DNA from: Pandoraea captiosa | GTDB lineage: Bacteria > Pseudomonadota > Gammaproteobacteria > Burkholderiales > Burkholderiaceae | Direction of reading: 5' to 3' | DNA length: 64,000 bases | Assembly: GCF_902459775.1 (NCBI RefSeq) | Contig: NZ_CABPSQ010000007.1 | Location: forward strand, 186,001-250,000 | Shown: piece by piece, positions 25,660-35,012 of the stretch | Position numbering within the stretch: the first letter of the stretch is position 1 | Layout of the letters: each line of letters opens with the position of its first letter | Position numbers and translations under genes: made by a program | The notes under the pieces: model-generated | Databases searched by the model: none | What the model was told of the DNA's origin: nothing | Seen by the model: only the letters and a program-made list of their open reading frames with translations

Positions 25660-27476
25660 CGGGGAACACGATGGCACAACATGGGAAGGCAGATGACGGA
25701 CCGACGGTATCCCCGAGGGGAGTGCGCCGCCCGTCCCGGATGCGCCGCGCGGCAATGCGCCTGACACCGGGGGCCGCAGCCATGGCAGCCACGGCAGCAC
25801 TGACCCTCACGATGTCGTCGTCCCCGGCGTTGGCGCAGACGTCGAGTTCAACGCACGCGCGCAGCAACCCCCTCAACGTGCTCAAGCCGGCGCCTAAGGC
25901 GGGACCCGTTGCGCAATCGCCCGCTGCCGACACCAGCGCCCCGGCGCCCGTCATGCCGCAGGCCGCCGCAGCGGCCGCGAGCGCTGCGGCATTTCGGAGT
26001 GCAGCGACCGGCACGAACGCCGCGCCCGAGATCATGACGCATGGCCGCTTCGAGAACGTGCCGATTTTCCGCCCGCAAGGCGAACCGAACGCCACGGTGC
26101 TGTTCTTCTCCGACGACGACGGCTGGACGCCGCGTGCCGAGCGCATGGCCCGTGCGCTGGCCGACACGGGGGCGCTGGTGGCCGGAATCGACACCGCGCG
26201 CCTGATGGCGAACTACACGAAGGACAACATCGCGTGCGTCTACGCGGCGGGCGATCTCGACAACTTCGGGCGATGGGTCGAGGCGTCCGTGCGGCTGCCC
26301 GGCTATACGCCGCCCATTCTCGTCGGCGACGGCGTGGGCGGTACGTTCGCCTATGCAATGCTGGCGCAGGCCGGCAACGACACGTTCTCCGGTGCGCTGT
26401 CGGTCGACTTTTGCCCGGTCCTGCCGATGGCCCGTCCGCTGTGCCAGGGCGAGGGTGTGCATTTCGCGCGCGGCATTACCCACACGGCTGGGGGCGCGCC
26501 CATGCGCTTGCTGCCCGCGCCGGTCATGAGCGCTCCCTGGCTGGCGATGGGCGGACCGGCCGCCGGACCCGGCAGCCCGGGACGCGCTCCGCGTTGTCCG
26601 GATCACGTTGCGCAGGCGTTCGCCGCACGCACCCCGAATTCGAGCTGGCTCGTGGGGGGGCTGGCGGGCAGTCTCGGGGCGATGGATACCAGTGGAACGA
26701 CGGACGCTTCGGGCACCTCCGGCACCTCGGGTACCCCCGGCACCTCCGCCACGCCCGTGCTGGCGGACTGGGTGACGCAGTACAAGAACGCCTTCCGGCG
26801 CATGAACGCGCACCACATTGCAGGCACGGCGCGACCGCCGGCCGCCGTGGCCGATCTGCCGGTGATCGAGGTCCCGGCGACCGCCAAACCCGCTGCCAAC
26901 CTGGCCGACACCTTTGCCATTCTGCTGTCCGGCGACGGTGGCTGGGCCGGTCTGGACCGCGATGTCGCCGCGGCACTCGCGGCGCACGGCATTCCGGTCG
27001 TGGGGGTCGACTCGCTGCGTTACTTCTGGTCGGCGCGCACGCCGGCGTCCGGCGCGCTCGACATCGACCGTCTCATGCGCTTCTATCAGACGCGCTGGAA
27101 CAAGAAGCGCGCGATCCTCATCGGCTATTCGCAAGGGGCCGACGTGCTGCCGTTCATGGTCAATCGCCTGCCGCCGATGGCCCGTGAGCGCGTCGGGCTG
27201 CTCGTCCTCATGGGCCTCGGGCAAAAGGCCGACTTCGAATTCCGCATGACCAACTGGGTGATGTCGAGCCAGAACGGCCTGCCGATCCGGCCCGAAGTCG
27301 AACGTCTGCCCGACGGCATGGCGATGTGCGTCTACGGCGCCGACGAGGACGACAGCAACTGCCCGGGGCTCGATCCCCGACGGGTGCAGATCGTGAAGAT
27401 GCCCGGCGGGCATCATTTCGACGGAAACTACACCGCGCTCGCCGACGTGATTCTCCAGGGGCTCGCTAAACGCTGA
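25656..27476 (+). CDS. acvB: AcvB/VirJ-family periplasmic lipid hydrolase
   Basis: 606 aa; coupled to mprF by an ATGA overlap. A long basic N-terminus leads to a hydrophobic segment ending SSPALA-Q, a probable Sec signal. Two alpha/beta-hydrolase-like halves follow: residues ~130-330 (NATVLFFSDDDGWTPR, LVGDGVGGTFAYAML) and ~420-600 (FAILLSGDGGWAGLDRDVAA, then GYSQGAD with the likely nucleophile Ser492 and PGGHHFDGNY near the end). Agrobacterium AcvB cleaves lysyl-phosphatidylglycerol and is encoded with the mprF homologue lpiA, so this pair makes and removes Lys-PG. The two halves are separated by a Ser-Gly-Thr repeat linker (SGTSGTSGTPGT, bases ~26700-26755). Confidence 0.88.
   Translation: MTGNTMAQHGKADDGPTVSPRGVRRPSRMRRAAMRLTPGAAAMAATAALTLTMSSSPALAQTSSSTHARSNPLNVLKPAPKAGPVAQSPAADTSAPAPVMPQAAAAAASAAAFRSAATGTNAAPEIMTHGRFENVPIFRPQGEPNATVLFFSDDDGWTPRAERMARALADTGALVAGIDTARLMANYTKDNIACVYAAGDLDNFGRWVEASVRLPGYTPPILVGDGVGGTFAYAMLAQAGNDTFSGALSVDFCPVLPMARPLCQGEGVHFARGITHTAGGAPMRLLPAPVMSAPWLAMGGPAAGPGSPGRAPRCPDHVAQAFAARTPNSSWLVGGLAGSLGAMDTSGTTDASGTSGTSGTPGTSATPVLADWVTQYKNAFRRMNAHHIAGTARPPAAVADLPVIEVPATAKPAANLADTFAILLSGDGGWAGLDRDVAAALAAHGIPVVGVDSLRYFWSARTPASGALDIDRLMRFYQTRWNKKRAILIGYSQGADVLPFMVNRLPPMARERVGLLVLMGLGQKADFEFRMTNWVMSSQNGLPIRPEVERLPDGMAMCVYGADEDDSNCPGLDPRRVQIVKMPGGHHFDGNYTALADVILQGLAKR
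26697..26757 (+). repeat. Imperfect GGCACCTC(C/G) repeat encoding a Ser-Gly-Thr linker
   Basis: Within acvB about six imperfect 9-bp units (GGCACCTCC, GGCACCTCG, GGTACCCCC and variants) encode GTS/GTP triplets. They lie between the two hydrolase-like halves and look like an expandable flexible linker. Confidence 0.7.
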
Positions 27477-27698
27477 GGTTCGCTGAGGTTCGCTGGGGCC
27501 GCCAGGCCCATCAAGTTCGCTACTCGGGCCGACGTCTCGCCCATGCATGCTTTCTCGCCTTGCCTTCCGTGCGGGCGCTCCGTACACTGCGGCCAGCTTT
27601 TTTCCCGAATTTTTCCCGTATCGCTTGTCCGGCCATGGCAGCCGGACGCGGCGGCGCGGGGCCCACGAGACGTCACGACAGACAGGAGAAGATCAAAA

Positions 27699-29006
27699 AT
27701 GGCAGAGGGTTACTTCCCGAAGTGGCGGCAACAGGACACGGCCTCCGGGCGCGTGATCGCGCCCGATGAGCGTCTTGCCTGGCCGCAGACCATCGCGATG
27801 GGCGTGCAGCACGTGGTCGCCATGTTCGGCTCGACCGTGCTCGCGCCACTGCTCATGGGCTTCGACCCGAACCTGGCGATCTTCATGTCGGGCATCGGCA
27901 CGTTGCTGTTCTTCGTGCTCGTCGGCGGCCGCGTGCCCAGCTACCTTGGCTCCAGCTTCGCCTTCATCGGCCTGGTCATTTCCGTGACGGGCTACGCAGG
28001 CAGTGGACCGAACATGAATATTCCGGTGGCGCTCGGCGGAATCATCGCCTGCGGCGTGCTGTACGCGATCATCGGACTGATTGTGATGGCCGTCGGCACG
28101 CGCTGGATCGAAGCGCTCATGCCGCCGGTCGTGACCGGCGCCGTGGTCGCGGTCATTGGTCTGAACCTCGCGCCGGTGGCGGTCAAGGGCGTGTCCGCCA
28201 CCAGCTTCGACACGTGGATGGCGCTCGCGACCGTGCTGTGCGTGGGGCTTGTGGCGGTGTTTGCGCGCGGGATGGTGCAGCGCCTGCTGATTCTCGTCGG
28301 CCTGCTGCTCGCCTACGTGCTCTACGCCGTGCTGACGAACGGCATGGGGCTGGGCAAGCCGATCGACTTCTCCATCGTGGCCAACGCCGCGTGGTTCGGC
28401 CTGCCGCACTTCGCGGCACCCGTGTTCAAGCCGGAAGCCATGGTGTTGCTCGCGCCGATCGCCATCATTCTGGTGGCCGAGAACCTGGGACATATCAAGG
28501 CCGTGAGCGCCATGACGGGGCAGAACCTCGACCCCTACATGGGCCGCGCCTTCCTTGGCGACGGGCTGGCGACCATCGTGTCGGGCAGCGTCGGCGGCAC
28601 GGGCGTGACCACGTACGCCGAGAACATTGGCGTGATGGCCGTCACGAAGATCTACTCGACGCTGGTGTTCGCGGTGGCGGCCGTCATTGCGCTGGTGCTC
28701 GGCTTCTCGCCGAAGTTCGGCGCGATCATCCAGACGATTCCCGGTCCGGTGCTCGGCGGCGTGTCGATCGTGGTGTTCGGTCTGATTACCGTGGCGGGCG
28801 CGCGTATCTGGGTGCAGAACAAGGTGGACTTCTCGGACAACCGCAACCTGATCGTGGCGGCCGTGACGCTGGTGCTGGGCGCGGGCGACTTCACGCTGAA
28901 GTTCGGTAGCTTCTCGCTTGGCGGCATCGGGTGCGCGACGTTCGGCGCGATCATCCTGTATGCGTTGTTGCGCGGTCGTGGGGCGTCGAGACCGGCGGCG
29001 ATGTAA
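27699..29006 (+). CDS. NCS2-family uracil/pyrimidine permease, RutG-like
   Basis: 435 aa, about 14 membrane helices. The NCS2 core is unmistakable: VAENLGHIKAVSAMTGQNLD, then GDGLATIVSGSVGGTGVTTY and AENIGVMAVTKIYSTLVF; the first has the substrate-binding Glu and the last the second conserved Glu. The run GFSPKFGAIIQTIPGPVLGG and GARIWVQNKVDFSDNRNLIV matches RutG more closely than UraA as I recall both. It imports uracil, thymine or related bases. No other rut genes are nearby, so a role in pyrimidine salvage is more likely than Rut catabolism here. AGGAG at 27684 supports the ATG. Confidence 0.9.
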   Translation: MAEGYFPKWRQQDTASGRVIAPDERLAWPQTIAMGVQHVVAMFGSTVLAPLLMGFDPNLAIFMSGIGTLLFFVLVGGRVPSYLGSSFAFIGLVISVTGYAGSGPNMNIPVALGGIIACGVLYAIIGLIVMAVGTRWIEALMPPVVTGAVVAVIGLNLAPVAVKGVSATSFDTWMALATVLCVGLVAVFARGMVQRLLILVGLLLAYVLYAVLTNGMGLGKPIDFSIVANAAWFGLPHFAAPVFKPEAMVLLAPIAIILVAENLGHIKAVSAMTGQNLDPYMGRAFLGDGLATIVSGSVGGTGVTTYAENIGVMAVTKIYSTLVFAVAAVIALVLGFSPKFGAIIQTIPGPVLGGVSIVVFGLITVAGARIWVQNKVDFSDNRNLIVAAVTLVLGAGDFTLKFGSFSLGGIGCATFGAIILYALLRGRGASRPAAM

Positions 29007-29025
29007 CGGCGGGCGGCAACGGCAC

Positions 29026-29073
29026 CCGCAGCACAGCAGCACCGCAGCACAGCAGCACCGCAGCACAGCGGCA
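29026..29073. repeat. 16-bp tandem repeat, three units
   Basis: CCGCAGCACAGCAGCA occurs three times in a row (29026-29041, 29042-29057, 29058-29073; the last unit has G for A near its end). It fills the gap between the permease stop and the convergent LysR gene, exactly where a terminator would be expected. Confidence 0.9.
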
Positions 29074-29079
29074 CGGCAA

Positions 29080-30054
29080 TTACGCCGTGCCGTTGTCGTT
29101 TGGGGCGGCGCTCGCCGGGGCGCCGGTATCGTTGTCGACGTCCGTGTGCGCCGGTGTGGCTTGCAGACAGTCCAGAAGTTGCCGTGCATAGACGGGCAAT
29201 GCGTCACGCTCGCGTACGCACAGCACCAGGGTACGCAGCGCCCACGGATCGGCGAGCGGCACAATGCCGATGCCCAGCGTTGCGGCACAACGTCGCGCGG
29301 CGCTCAGGGGCACGATGCCCAGCGCCGCGCCCGCTGCCACGGCGCGGCACAGGCTGTCGAAATCGCGCAGACGCAGACGATAGCGCAACGCGCGTCCCGC
29401 GCGTTTGGCGTGCCCGTCGAGATGTTCGGCCAGCGCGCTTTGTTCGGGCAAGCCGATGAACTCGGCGTCCAGTACGTCGATGAAAGCCACGCCGGCGCGG
29501 GAGGCGCGTGAGGCTTGTGTGGCGAGCGGATGGTCCGGCGGCGTAACGACGACCAGCCGGTCCTGCCGGAACGGTACCGTTTCCAGCCCCGCCAGTTCGA
29601 TCCAGTCCGACACCACGCCGATGTCCGCAGCACCTTCGAGCACCGCCTGCACCACGGCGGGACTCGTCTGCTCGCGCAGCGCGATCTCGACGTTCGGATG
29701 CTCGGCCAGAAACGCGCCGAGCAGGTCGGGCAGAAATTCCGACATCGCGACCGTGTTGGAGGCGATGCGCACGTTGCCCTTGAGCCCCGCCGCGTACTCG
29801 CCCAGCTCGCCACGCAGCTGTTCGATCTGCGCGAGTACGCGACGGGCGTGAGCGAGCAGGGCGCGCCCCGCGGGCGTGGGAATGACACCCTGGCGATGGC
29901 GCATGAAAAGGGCGACGCCCAGCGTCTCCTCCAGCCCGCGAATGCGCGCGCTCGCGGAGGCCAGCGTCAGATGGGCGCGCTCGGCGCCGGCGGTAATGCT
30001 GCCCGCGTCGGCCACCAGCAGGCACAGGCGCAGATCGATCAGGTCGAATTTCAC
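29080..30054 (-). CDS. LysR-family transcriptional regulator
   Basis: 324 aa from a GTG with GGAGA upstream; this start gives the standard LysR opening KFDLIDLRLCLLVADAGSIT. Helix-turn-helix at residues ~15-40 (SITAGAERAHLTLASASARI), then the effector domain (GNVRIASNTVAMSEFLPDLL). It does not sit divergent to an obvious target; the permease is convergent and rhlE is 357 bp behind it. The C-terminus is an Ala/Pro/Asn-rich tail (~20 residues). Target unknown. Confidence 0.9.
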   Translation of the reverse strand: MKFDLIDLRLCLLVADAGSITAGAERAHLTLASASARIRGLEETLGVALFMRHRQGVIPTPAGRALLAHARRVLAQIEQLRGELGEYAAGLKGNVRIASNTVAMSEFLPDLLGAFLAEHPNVEIALREQTSPAVVQAVLEGAADIGVVSDWIELAGLETVPFRQDRLVVVTPPDHPLATQASRASRAGVAFIDVLDAEFIGLPEQSALAEHLDGHAKRAGRALRYRLRLRDFDSLCRAVAAGAALGIVPLSAARRCAATLGIGIVPLADPWALRTLVLCVRERDALPVYARQLLDCLQATPAHTDVDNDTGAPASAAPNDNGTA

Positions 30055-30410
30055 GGGATGCGTGTCTCCGGGCGAACGCAGATGACGTCGGAGTAAAGAC
30101 GTCAGTGTATAGCGGGCAGGTGATGCATCCTTACCGGCATGTAAGGCGCGGTGCCCATGCAATGTCGACTGACTTGAGCAGGGGCGCATGGTAAACTACG
30201 CGCTTTCAAGACACGGCCGTACCCGCGACGGTCTGCCCCGCCAAGCCGCAGAGTTTCATTCGCCGGCGGGTCGTCTTGCTGGCGTCTTCAGACGCGTCGC
30301 CCGGATGAGCGCGATGCGCGTCGCACGCCCGACGCGGGCATTCCATCAAGAACAAACAACATCGATACGCGCGGGGACACACATCGTGGAGTCCGCGCAT
30401 TGGTCTTTAT
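30055..30410. other. Intergenic region and leader of rhlE
   Basis: 356 bp between the LysR start and rhlE. No gene is supported. GGTAAACTACGCG near 30190 is a possible -10 area (TAAACT) but lacks a good -35. There is no Shine-Dalgarno within 15 nt of the rhlE ATG; the nearest GGAG is 20 nt away. A long leader ahead of a cold-responsive helicase would fit RNA-level control, but I see no strong dyad. Confidence 0.4.
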
Positions 30411-32063
30411 ATGTCTTTTGAAAAGCTCGGCCTGTCGGCCGACATCCTGCGTGCGGTAGCCGATCTCGGTTACACGCAGCCGACTCCGATTCAACTGCAA
30501 GCGATTCCCGCCGTCCTGCAGGGCGGCGATCTTCTCGCCGGCGCACAGACCGGCACGGGCAAGACGGCAGGCTTTACGCTGCCGATCTTGCAAATGCTGT
30601 CCGCGCGTGCCCGTCCGGCCGCTGCCAACGGCAAGCGCCCGATACGCGCGCTGGTGCTCACGCCCACGCGTGAGCTGGCCGCGCAGGTCGAGGAAAGCGT
30701 CACGCAATACGGCAAGTATCTGCGTCTCACGTCGATGACCGTATTCGGCGGCGTGTCGATGGTGCCGCAGGTCAAGCAACTCTCGCGTGGCGTCGACATT
30801 CTTGTCGCCACACCGGGCCGCCTGCTCGATCACATGCAGCAGAAGACCGTGGATCTGTCCGGCGTCGAGATTCTCGTGCTCGACGAAGCGGATCGCATGC
30901 TCGACATGGGGTTCATCCGCGATATCCGTCGCGTGCTGGCGGCGCTGCCCGCCCAGCGTCAGAACCTGCTGTTCTCGGCGACCTTCTCCGACGAAATCAA
31001 ACAACTGGCCGACGGCCTGCTCAAGTCGCCCGCGCTGATCGAAGTCGCCCGTCGCAATACGACGGCCGAGACCGTCGCGCAGAAGATCCACCCGGTCGAC
31101 CGTGACCGCAAGCGCGAGTTGCTCGAACACCTCGTGCGCGAGCACAACTGGTTCCAGGTACTCGTGTTCACGCGCACCAAGCATGGGGCGAATCGTCTGG
31201 CGGAACAATTGACGAAGGGCGGCATTCCGGCGCTCGCCATCCACGGTAACAAGAGCCAGGGCGCGCGTACCCGTGCGCTTGCGGAGTTCAAGAGCGGCAC
31301 GCTGCAAGTGCTCGTCGCCACCGATATCGCCGCGCGCGGCATCGACATCGACCAGCTGCCGCACGTGGTGAACTTCGATCTGCCGGAAGTGGCGGAGGAC
31401 TATGTGCACCGTATCGGCCGTACCGGTCGTGCGGGGGCGAACGGGGAAGCCGTCTCGCTCGTGTGCGTGGACGAGCATCAACTGCTTCAGCAAATCGAGC
31501 GTCTCATCAAACGCACCATCGATCGCGAAGTGATTCCGGGCTTCGAGCCGGACCCGCATGCCGTAGCGCAACCGATTCGCAAGAATCAGCAAGGCGGTGG
31601 CCGTGGTGCGGGCGGCGGTCGTGGCGCTCGCAATGGCGGTGGCGGTGGCGACGAGGGTCGTCAATCCGCGCGCGCGCCGCGTGACGCACGCCAACCGCGT
31701 GACGACGGCCGCTCGCCGCGTCAGGGCGGTGAGGCGAAACCGCGTCGTGAAGGCGATCGTGCTGGCCGTCAGGGCAGCAATGGTGGCAATAGTGGCAATG
31801 GTGGCGGCAGCGCCATCAACGTCGGCAACGTCGGCGCCGGCCATCGTCAACCGGCCAAGCGCCAGGGCGATGCGCAGCGCGCACCCGCGCGCACCACGCA
31901 GGGCGCACCCGCGCCGCGTCAGGGCCAAGGGCAGGGGCAGGGCGCCTCGCGCGGGCAGGGCGGCGGTGGCGAGCGCGGCGACTTCGGTCAGCGCGGACCG
32001 CGCCCGGCGCGGCGCGACGGTGCCGGCGGCGCCTTGCTGATGGGCAAACCGAAGCGCGACTAA
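30411..32063 (+). CDS. rhlE: ATP-dependent DEAD-box RNA helicase RhlE
   Basis: 550 aa. The opening [20 protein letters not shown] with the Q motif TPIQ is canonical for RhlE. Walker A AQTGTGKT at 45-52, PTRELA, DEAD at 158-161, SAT in [24 protein letters not shown] and [10 protein letters not shown] are all present, so both RecA lobes are intact. From about residue 390 the protein is a long Gly/Arg/Gln-rich tail (RGG-like, with basic patches) that binds RNA and is typically variable. RhlE acts in ribosome maturation and RNA turnover, often cold-induced. It is monocistronic, followed by a 209-bp gap. Confidence 0.95.
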   Translation: MSFEKLGLSADILRAVADLGYTQPTPIQLQAIPAVLQGGDLLAGAQTGTGKTAGFTLPILQMLSARARPAAANGKRPIRALVLTPTRELAAQVEESVTQYGKYLRLTSMTVFGGVSMVPQVKQLSRGVDILVATPGRLLDHMQQKTVDLSGVEILVLDEADRMLDMGFIRDIRRVLAALPAQRQNLLFSATFSDEIKQLADGLLKSPALIEVARRNTTAETVAQKIHPVDRDRKRELLEHLVREHNWFQVLVFTRTKHGANRLAEQLTKGGIPALAIHGNKSQGARTRALAEFKSGTLQVLVATDIAARGIDIDQLPHVVNFDLPEVAEDYVHRIGRTGRAGANGEAVSLVCVDEHQLLQQIERLIKRTIDREVIPGFEPDPHAVAQPIRKNQQGGGRGAGGGRGARNGGGGGDEGRQSARAPRDARQPRDDGRSPRQGGEAKPRREGDRAGRQGSNGGNSGNGGGSAINVGNVGAGHRQPAKRQGDAQRAPARTTQGAPAPRQGQGQGQGASRGQGGGGERGDFGQRGPRPARRDGAGGALLMGKPKRD

Positions 32064-32272
32064 GCGTTTCGGCAAGGGGTCGACGATGTGCGCGCCGCTC
32101 GATATTCCGATGAATTTGAGCGGCGGCATGGGGTTGAGGGAAGCGGCGAAGCGACTTCGCACAGCGTGCTGTGCGTCGCATGCACCCGCCCCTGGCAATG
32201 CCTCGGAGACCGCCCGTACGGGTGGTCTGCGCAAAATAAGTAAAATATTAACTTTTTGCGCCCGAGATTCTC

Positions 32273-33226
32273 ATGATCGCCCGAGTCACCCGGCTGTTCC
32301 CCCTTTGGGCAGCGCTGCTGTCCGTCTTCGCTTTCTTCTCGCCGGGCAGCTTCACTGGTATTACCCCGCACGTCACGGCACTGCTCACCGTGGTGATGTT
32401 TGCGATGGGTGTGACGCTGACCTTCGACGACTTCAAGCGCGTGTTCACGCGTCCCGCCCCCATCGTTGCGGGTGTGGTGCTGCACTATCTGGTCATGCCC
32501 CTGGCAGCGTGGATCATTGCACGCGTGCTGCACATGCCCCCCGATCTGACTGCGGGCATGGTGCTTGTGGGCAGCGTAGCGAGCGGCACGGCGTCGAACG
32601 TCATGATTTATCTCGCCCGAGGCGACGTGGCCCTTTCGGTCACGATCAGCGCCATGTCGACCCTCGTCGGCGTGTTTGCGACGCCCCTGCTCACGCGTCT
32701 GTACGTCGATGCCTCGATTGCGGTGGACGTCGAGGGCATGTTGATGTCGATTCTTCAGATCGTGGCGTTGCCGATCGGCGCCGGTCTGCTGATCAATCAC
32801 TTCTTCGGTCGCGTGGTGCGCGCCATCGAGGGCTATCTCCCGCTGGTGTCGATGGTGGCGATCGTGCTGATCATCGGCGCGGTGGTCGGCGCGAATCAGG
32901 GCAACATTGCGACGGTGGGTCCGCTGGTCATGGTCGGCGTGATCCTGCACAACGGGCTGGGTCTGCTCGGTGGCTACTGGGGCGGGCGCCTGCTCGGCTT
33001 CGACGAGTCGATCTGCCGCACGCTCGCCATCGAGGTCGGCATGCAGAACTCGGGTCTGGCCGCCACACTGGGCAAGATCTACTTCACGCCGCTGGCGGCG
33101 CTGCCGGGGGCGCTGTTCTCCGTCTGGCACAACCTGTCGGGCTCGCTTCTCGCAGGGTACTGGCGTGGTCGTCCGACGGGCACCGCCAACGATTCACAGG
33201 CGACGGCAACGCGTCCGACGCACTGA
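32273..33226 (+). CDS. Bile acid:sodium symporter (BASS) family transporter
   Basis: 317 aa with 9-10 hydrophobic helices. BASS signatures: [20 protein letters not shown] near the start, [20 protein letters not shown] (crossover region with the sodium-site residues) and [13 protein letters not shown] toward the end. Bacterial members move 2-oxoacids and related anions, such as pantoate or pyruvate-type substrates, with sodium. The substrate is not determined. An AT-rich promoter-like stretch (AAAATAAGTAAAATATTAAC) lies about 20 bp upstream. Confidence 0.9.
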   Translation: MIARVTRLFPLWAALLSVFAFFSPGSFTGITPHVTALLTVVMFAMGVTLTFDDFKRVFTRPAPIVAGVVLHYLVMPLAAWIIARVLHMPPDLTAGMVLVGSVASGTASNVMIYLARGDVALSVTISAMSTLVGVFATPLLTRLYVDASIAVDVEGMLMSILQIVALPIGAGLLINHFFGRVVRAIEGYLPLVSMVAIVLIIGAVVGANQGNIATVGPLVMVGVILHNGLGLLGGYWGGRLLGFDESICRTLAIEVGMQNSGLAATLGKIYFTPLAALPGALFSVWHNLSGSLLAGYWRGRPTGTANDSQATATRPTH

Positions 33227-33500
33227 GTTTTTCCCGCGCTGCACACCAGTGTGTGCGGCGCGCAACGGGAGTTCGCACCGTCATCGCGGACATTTGCGTT
33301 TCTGTCTCCCATCGCCTACAACATCGATATACCGTTCGCGGCGGTGGGAGAGAGTCTGTATCACGGCGCCCGTCCGTGTTCCCTTCCCCCGCTCGCCCAC
33401 AGGGCGTATTCCGACGTGGCCAGCATCGGCACGGCCATCGCATTGCGCGATGCCGAGTCGTGGCCCGGCGTACGAGCGAGCGGTCTGGAGTCACTCAAGC

Positions 33501-34061
33501 ATGTTGCGAAAGAATCCGCGCGGGGACTACCCCGTGGTGCACGAGACCTCGTTTGTCGATCCCACGGCCATCTTGTGCGGCCAGATCATCGTCGGCGAGA
33601 ACGTCTTCATCGGACCTTATGCGGTGCTGCGCGCCGACGAGGTCGATGAGCACGGCAAGATGGAGCCGATCGTGATCGGCGCCAATTCCAACATTCAGGA
33701 CGGGGTCGTGATCCATTCGAAAGACGGTGCACGCGTTTCCATCGGCGAGAACACGTCCATCGCGCATCGCTCCATCGTGCATGGACCGTGTGTCATCGGC
33801 AACAACGTCTTCATCGGTTTCAACTCGGTGCTGTTCAACTGCGTCGTTCACGACGGCGTGGTGGTACGGCACAACAGCGTGGTCGACGGGCGCGACATTC
33901 CAGAGAATTTTTACATCCCCTCGACCACACACATCAGCCGCGAGACCGATCTCGCGACCATTCCGAAAGTGACTGTCGACGCGCGCGAATTTTCCGAATC
34001 GGTGAGTCGCACGAATGTGCAGCTCGCGCGCGCCTATCGTCGTATTCAGAACGCGTTCTGA
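33501..34061 (+). CDS. Gamma-class carbonic anhydrase-family protein
   Basis: 186 aa left-handed beta-helix protein with hexapeptide repeats (VDPTAILCGQIIVGENVFIG, NSNIQDGVVI, NTSIAHRSIVHGPCVIGNNV). The three zinc histidines of gamma carbonic anhydrases appear as VVIHSKDG and AHRSIVHG (His-x4-His), so the metal site is intact. The acidic loop of Cam is short here, as in CamH-type enzymes. GGAG lies 10 nt before the ATG. It is followed 92 bp later by a parvulin-type isomerase on the same strand. Confidence 0.88.
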   Translation: MLRKNPRGDYPVVHETSFVDPTAILCGQIIVGENVFIGPYAVLRADEVDEHGKMEPIVIGANSNIQDGVVIHSKDGARVSIGENTSIAHRSIVHGPCVIGNNVFIGFNSVLFNCVVHDGVVVRHNSVVDGRDIPENFYIPSTTHISRETDLATIPKVTVDAREFSESVSRTNVQLARAYRRIQNAF

Positions 34062-34153
34062 CGATGGCACGCACGCTCGCCGGTCGATGGCAGGTCGATG
34101 GCCGGCGAGCGGCACGAGCGCCGTCGCCGTGAATGTTTTTGGTGGAGTCCGTC

Positions 34154-34909
34154 ATGTCTTTGAGGGTCAACGGTATTGTCATCGACGCACGCCGCGTCGC
34201 CGATGAGATCGATCAACATCGAGACGCGGCCGATCCGGAAGCCGCAGCGCAACGTGCGCTCGTGAGCCGGGAATTGTTGCGTCAGCGTGCGCGCGATTTG
34301 CGTTTGCTGGCCGATGACGCGGCGGCGAGCGACGACGCTGTCGTCGATGCACTCTTCACGCGCGACGTGCAGGTCCACCGTCCGACCGAAGCCGAGTGTC
34401 GCGCCTATTTCCACGATCACGCCGGGCAATTCCGCATCGGCGACAAGGTGCAGGCGAGTCACATCCTTTTCGCGCTGACCACTGGCGTGCCGCTGTCGAG
34501 CACGTTGGCGCGCGCACAGTCCGCCCTCGATGCGGTGCTCGCCGAGCCATCGTCGTTCGAGGCCGTCGCACGCACCATGTCCGACTGTCCGTCGGCGCGC
34601 GACGGCGGCAGTCTGGGCATGCTCGCACGCGGCAGCGGCGCCCCGGAGTTCGAACTGGTACTGTTTTGCGGGGACAGACTCGGCGTGCTGCCGCGTCTCG
34701 TGAACACGCGCTACGGATTTCACGTCGTGCGTATCGAGCGGCGGGTAAAGGGACGCATGCCACCGTTCGAGCGCGTGGCGGAGCGCATCGCAGCGCAACT
34801 CTACGAACAGGCGCGCGCGAGGGCGTTGCGTCACTATGTGGCGCTGCTTGCAGATGCCGCCGAGATAAGCGGCGCGAACGACAGCGCAGGACCGACACGC
34901 GTGCAATAA
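34154..34909 (+). CDS. PpiC/parvulin-type peptidyl-prolyl isomerase (NifM-like)
   Basis: 251 aa. A helical N-terminal chaperone-like region (to ~120) precedes a parvulin domain: VQASHILFAL, then CPSARDGGSLGMLARGSGAP (the SxxxGGxLG core) and NTRYGFHVVRIERR with the conserved His. No signal peptide, so cytoplasmic, unlike PrsA/SurA. Similar NifM-like proteins often lie by nitrate reductase or nitrogenase genes; none are in this window. GGAG at 34144 supports the ATG. A strong terminator follows. Confidence 0.88.
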   Translation: MSLRVNGIVIDARRVADEIDQHRDAADPEAAAQRALVSRELLRQRARDLRLLADDAAASDDAVVDALFTRDVQVHRPTEAECRAYFHDHAGQFRIGDKVQASHILFALTTGVPLSSTLARAQSALDAVLAEPSSFEAVARTMSDCPSARDGGSLGMLARGSGAPEFELVLFCGDRLGVLPRLVNTRYGFHVVRIERRVKGRMPPFERVAERIAAQLYEQARARALRHYVALLADAAEISGANDSAGPTRVQ

Positions 34910-34930
34910 ACGCGTGCCAGGTGCAGCAAG

Positions 34931-34980
34931 GGCGTTGCCCGAACACGACGGATGATGTCGGTTCAGGCAACGCCTTTTTT
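34931..34980 (+). terminator. Rho-independent terminator after the parvulin gene
   Basis: GGCGTTGCCCGAAC and GTTCAGGCAACGCC pair (one mismatch) around a 17-nt loop and are followed by TTTTTT. It ends the carbonic anhydrase/parvulin unit. The reverse direction lacks a T-run. Confidence 0.85.
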
Positions 34981-35012
34981 GTCGCGCGAAGAGTTTCCCG
35001 GTGTGACGGAAA

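Noticed and set aside
29026-29073. CRISPR-like array
   Set aside because: Units are contiguous 16-mers without spacers and there are no cas genes.
32086-33675. Long frame overlapping the BASS transporter and carbonic anhydrase regions
   Set aside because: Overlaps two recognised genes in other frames; sequence is Arg/Ser/Cys-rich without a domain.
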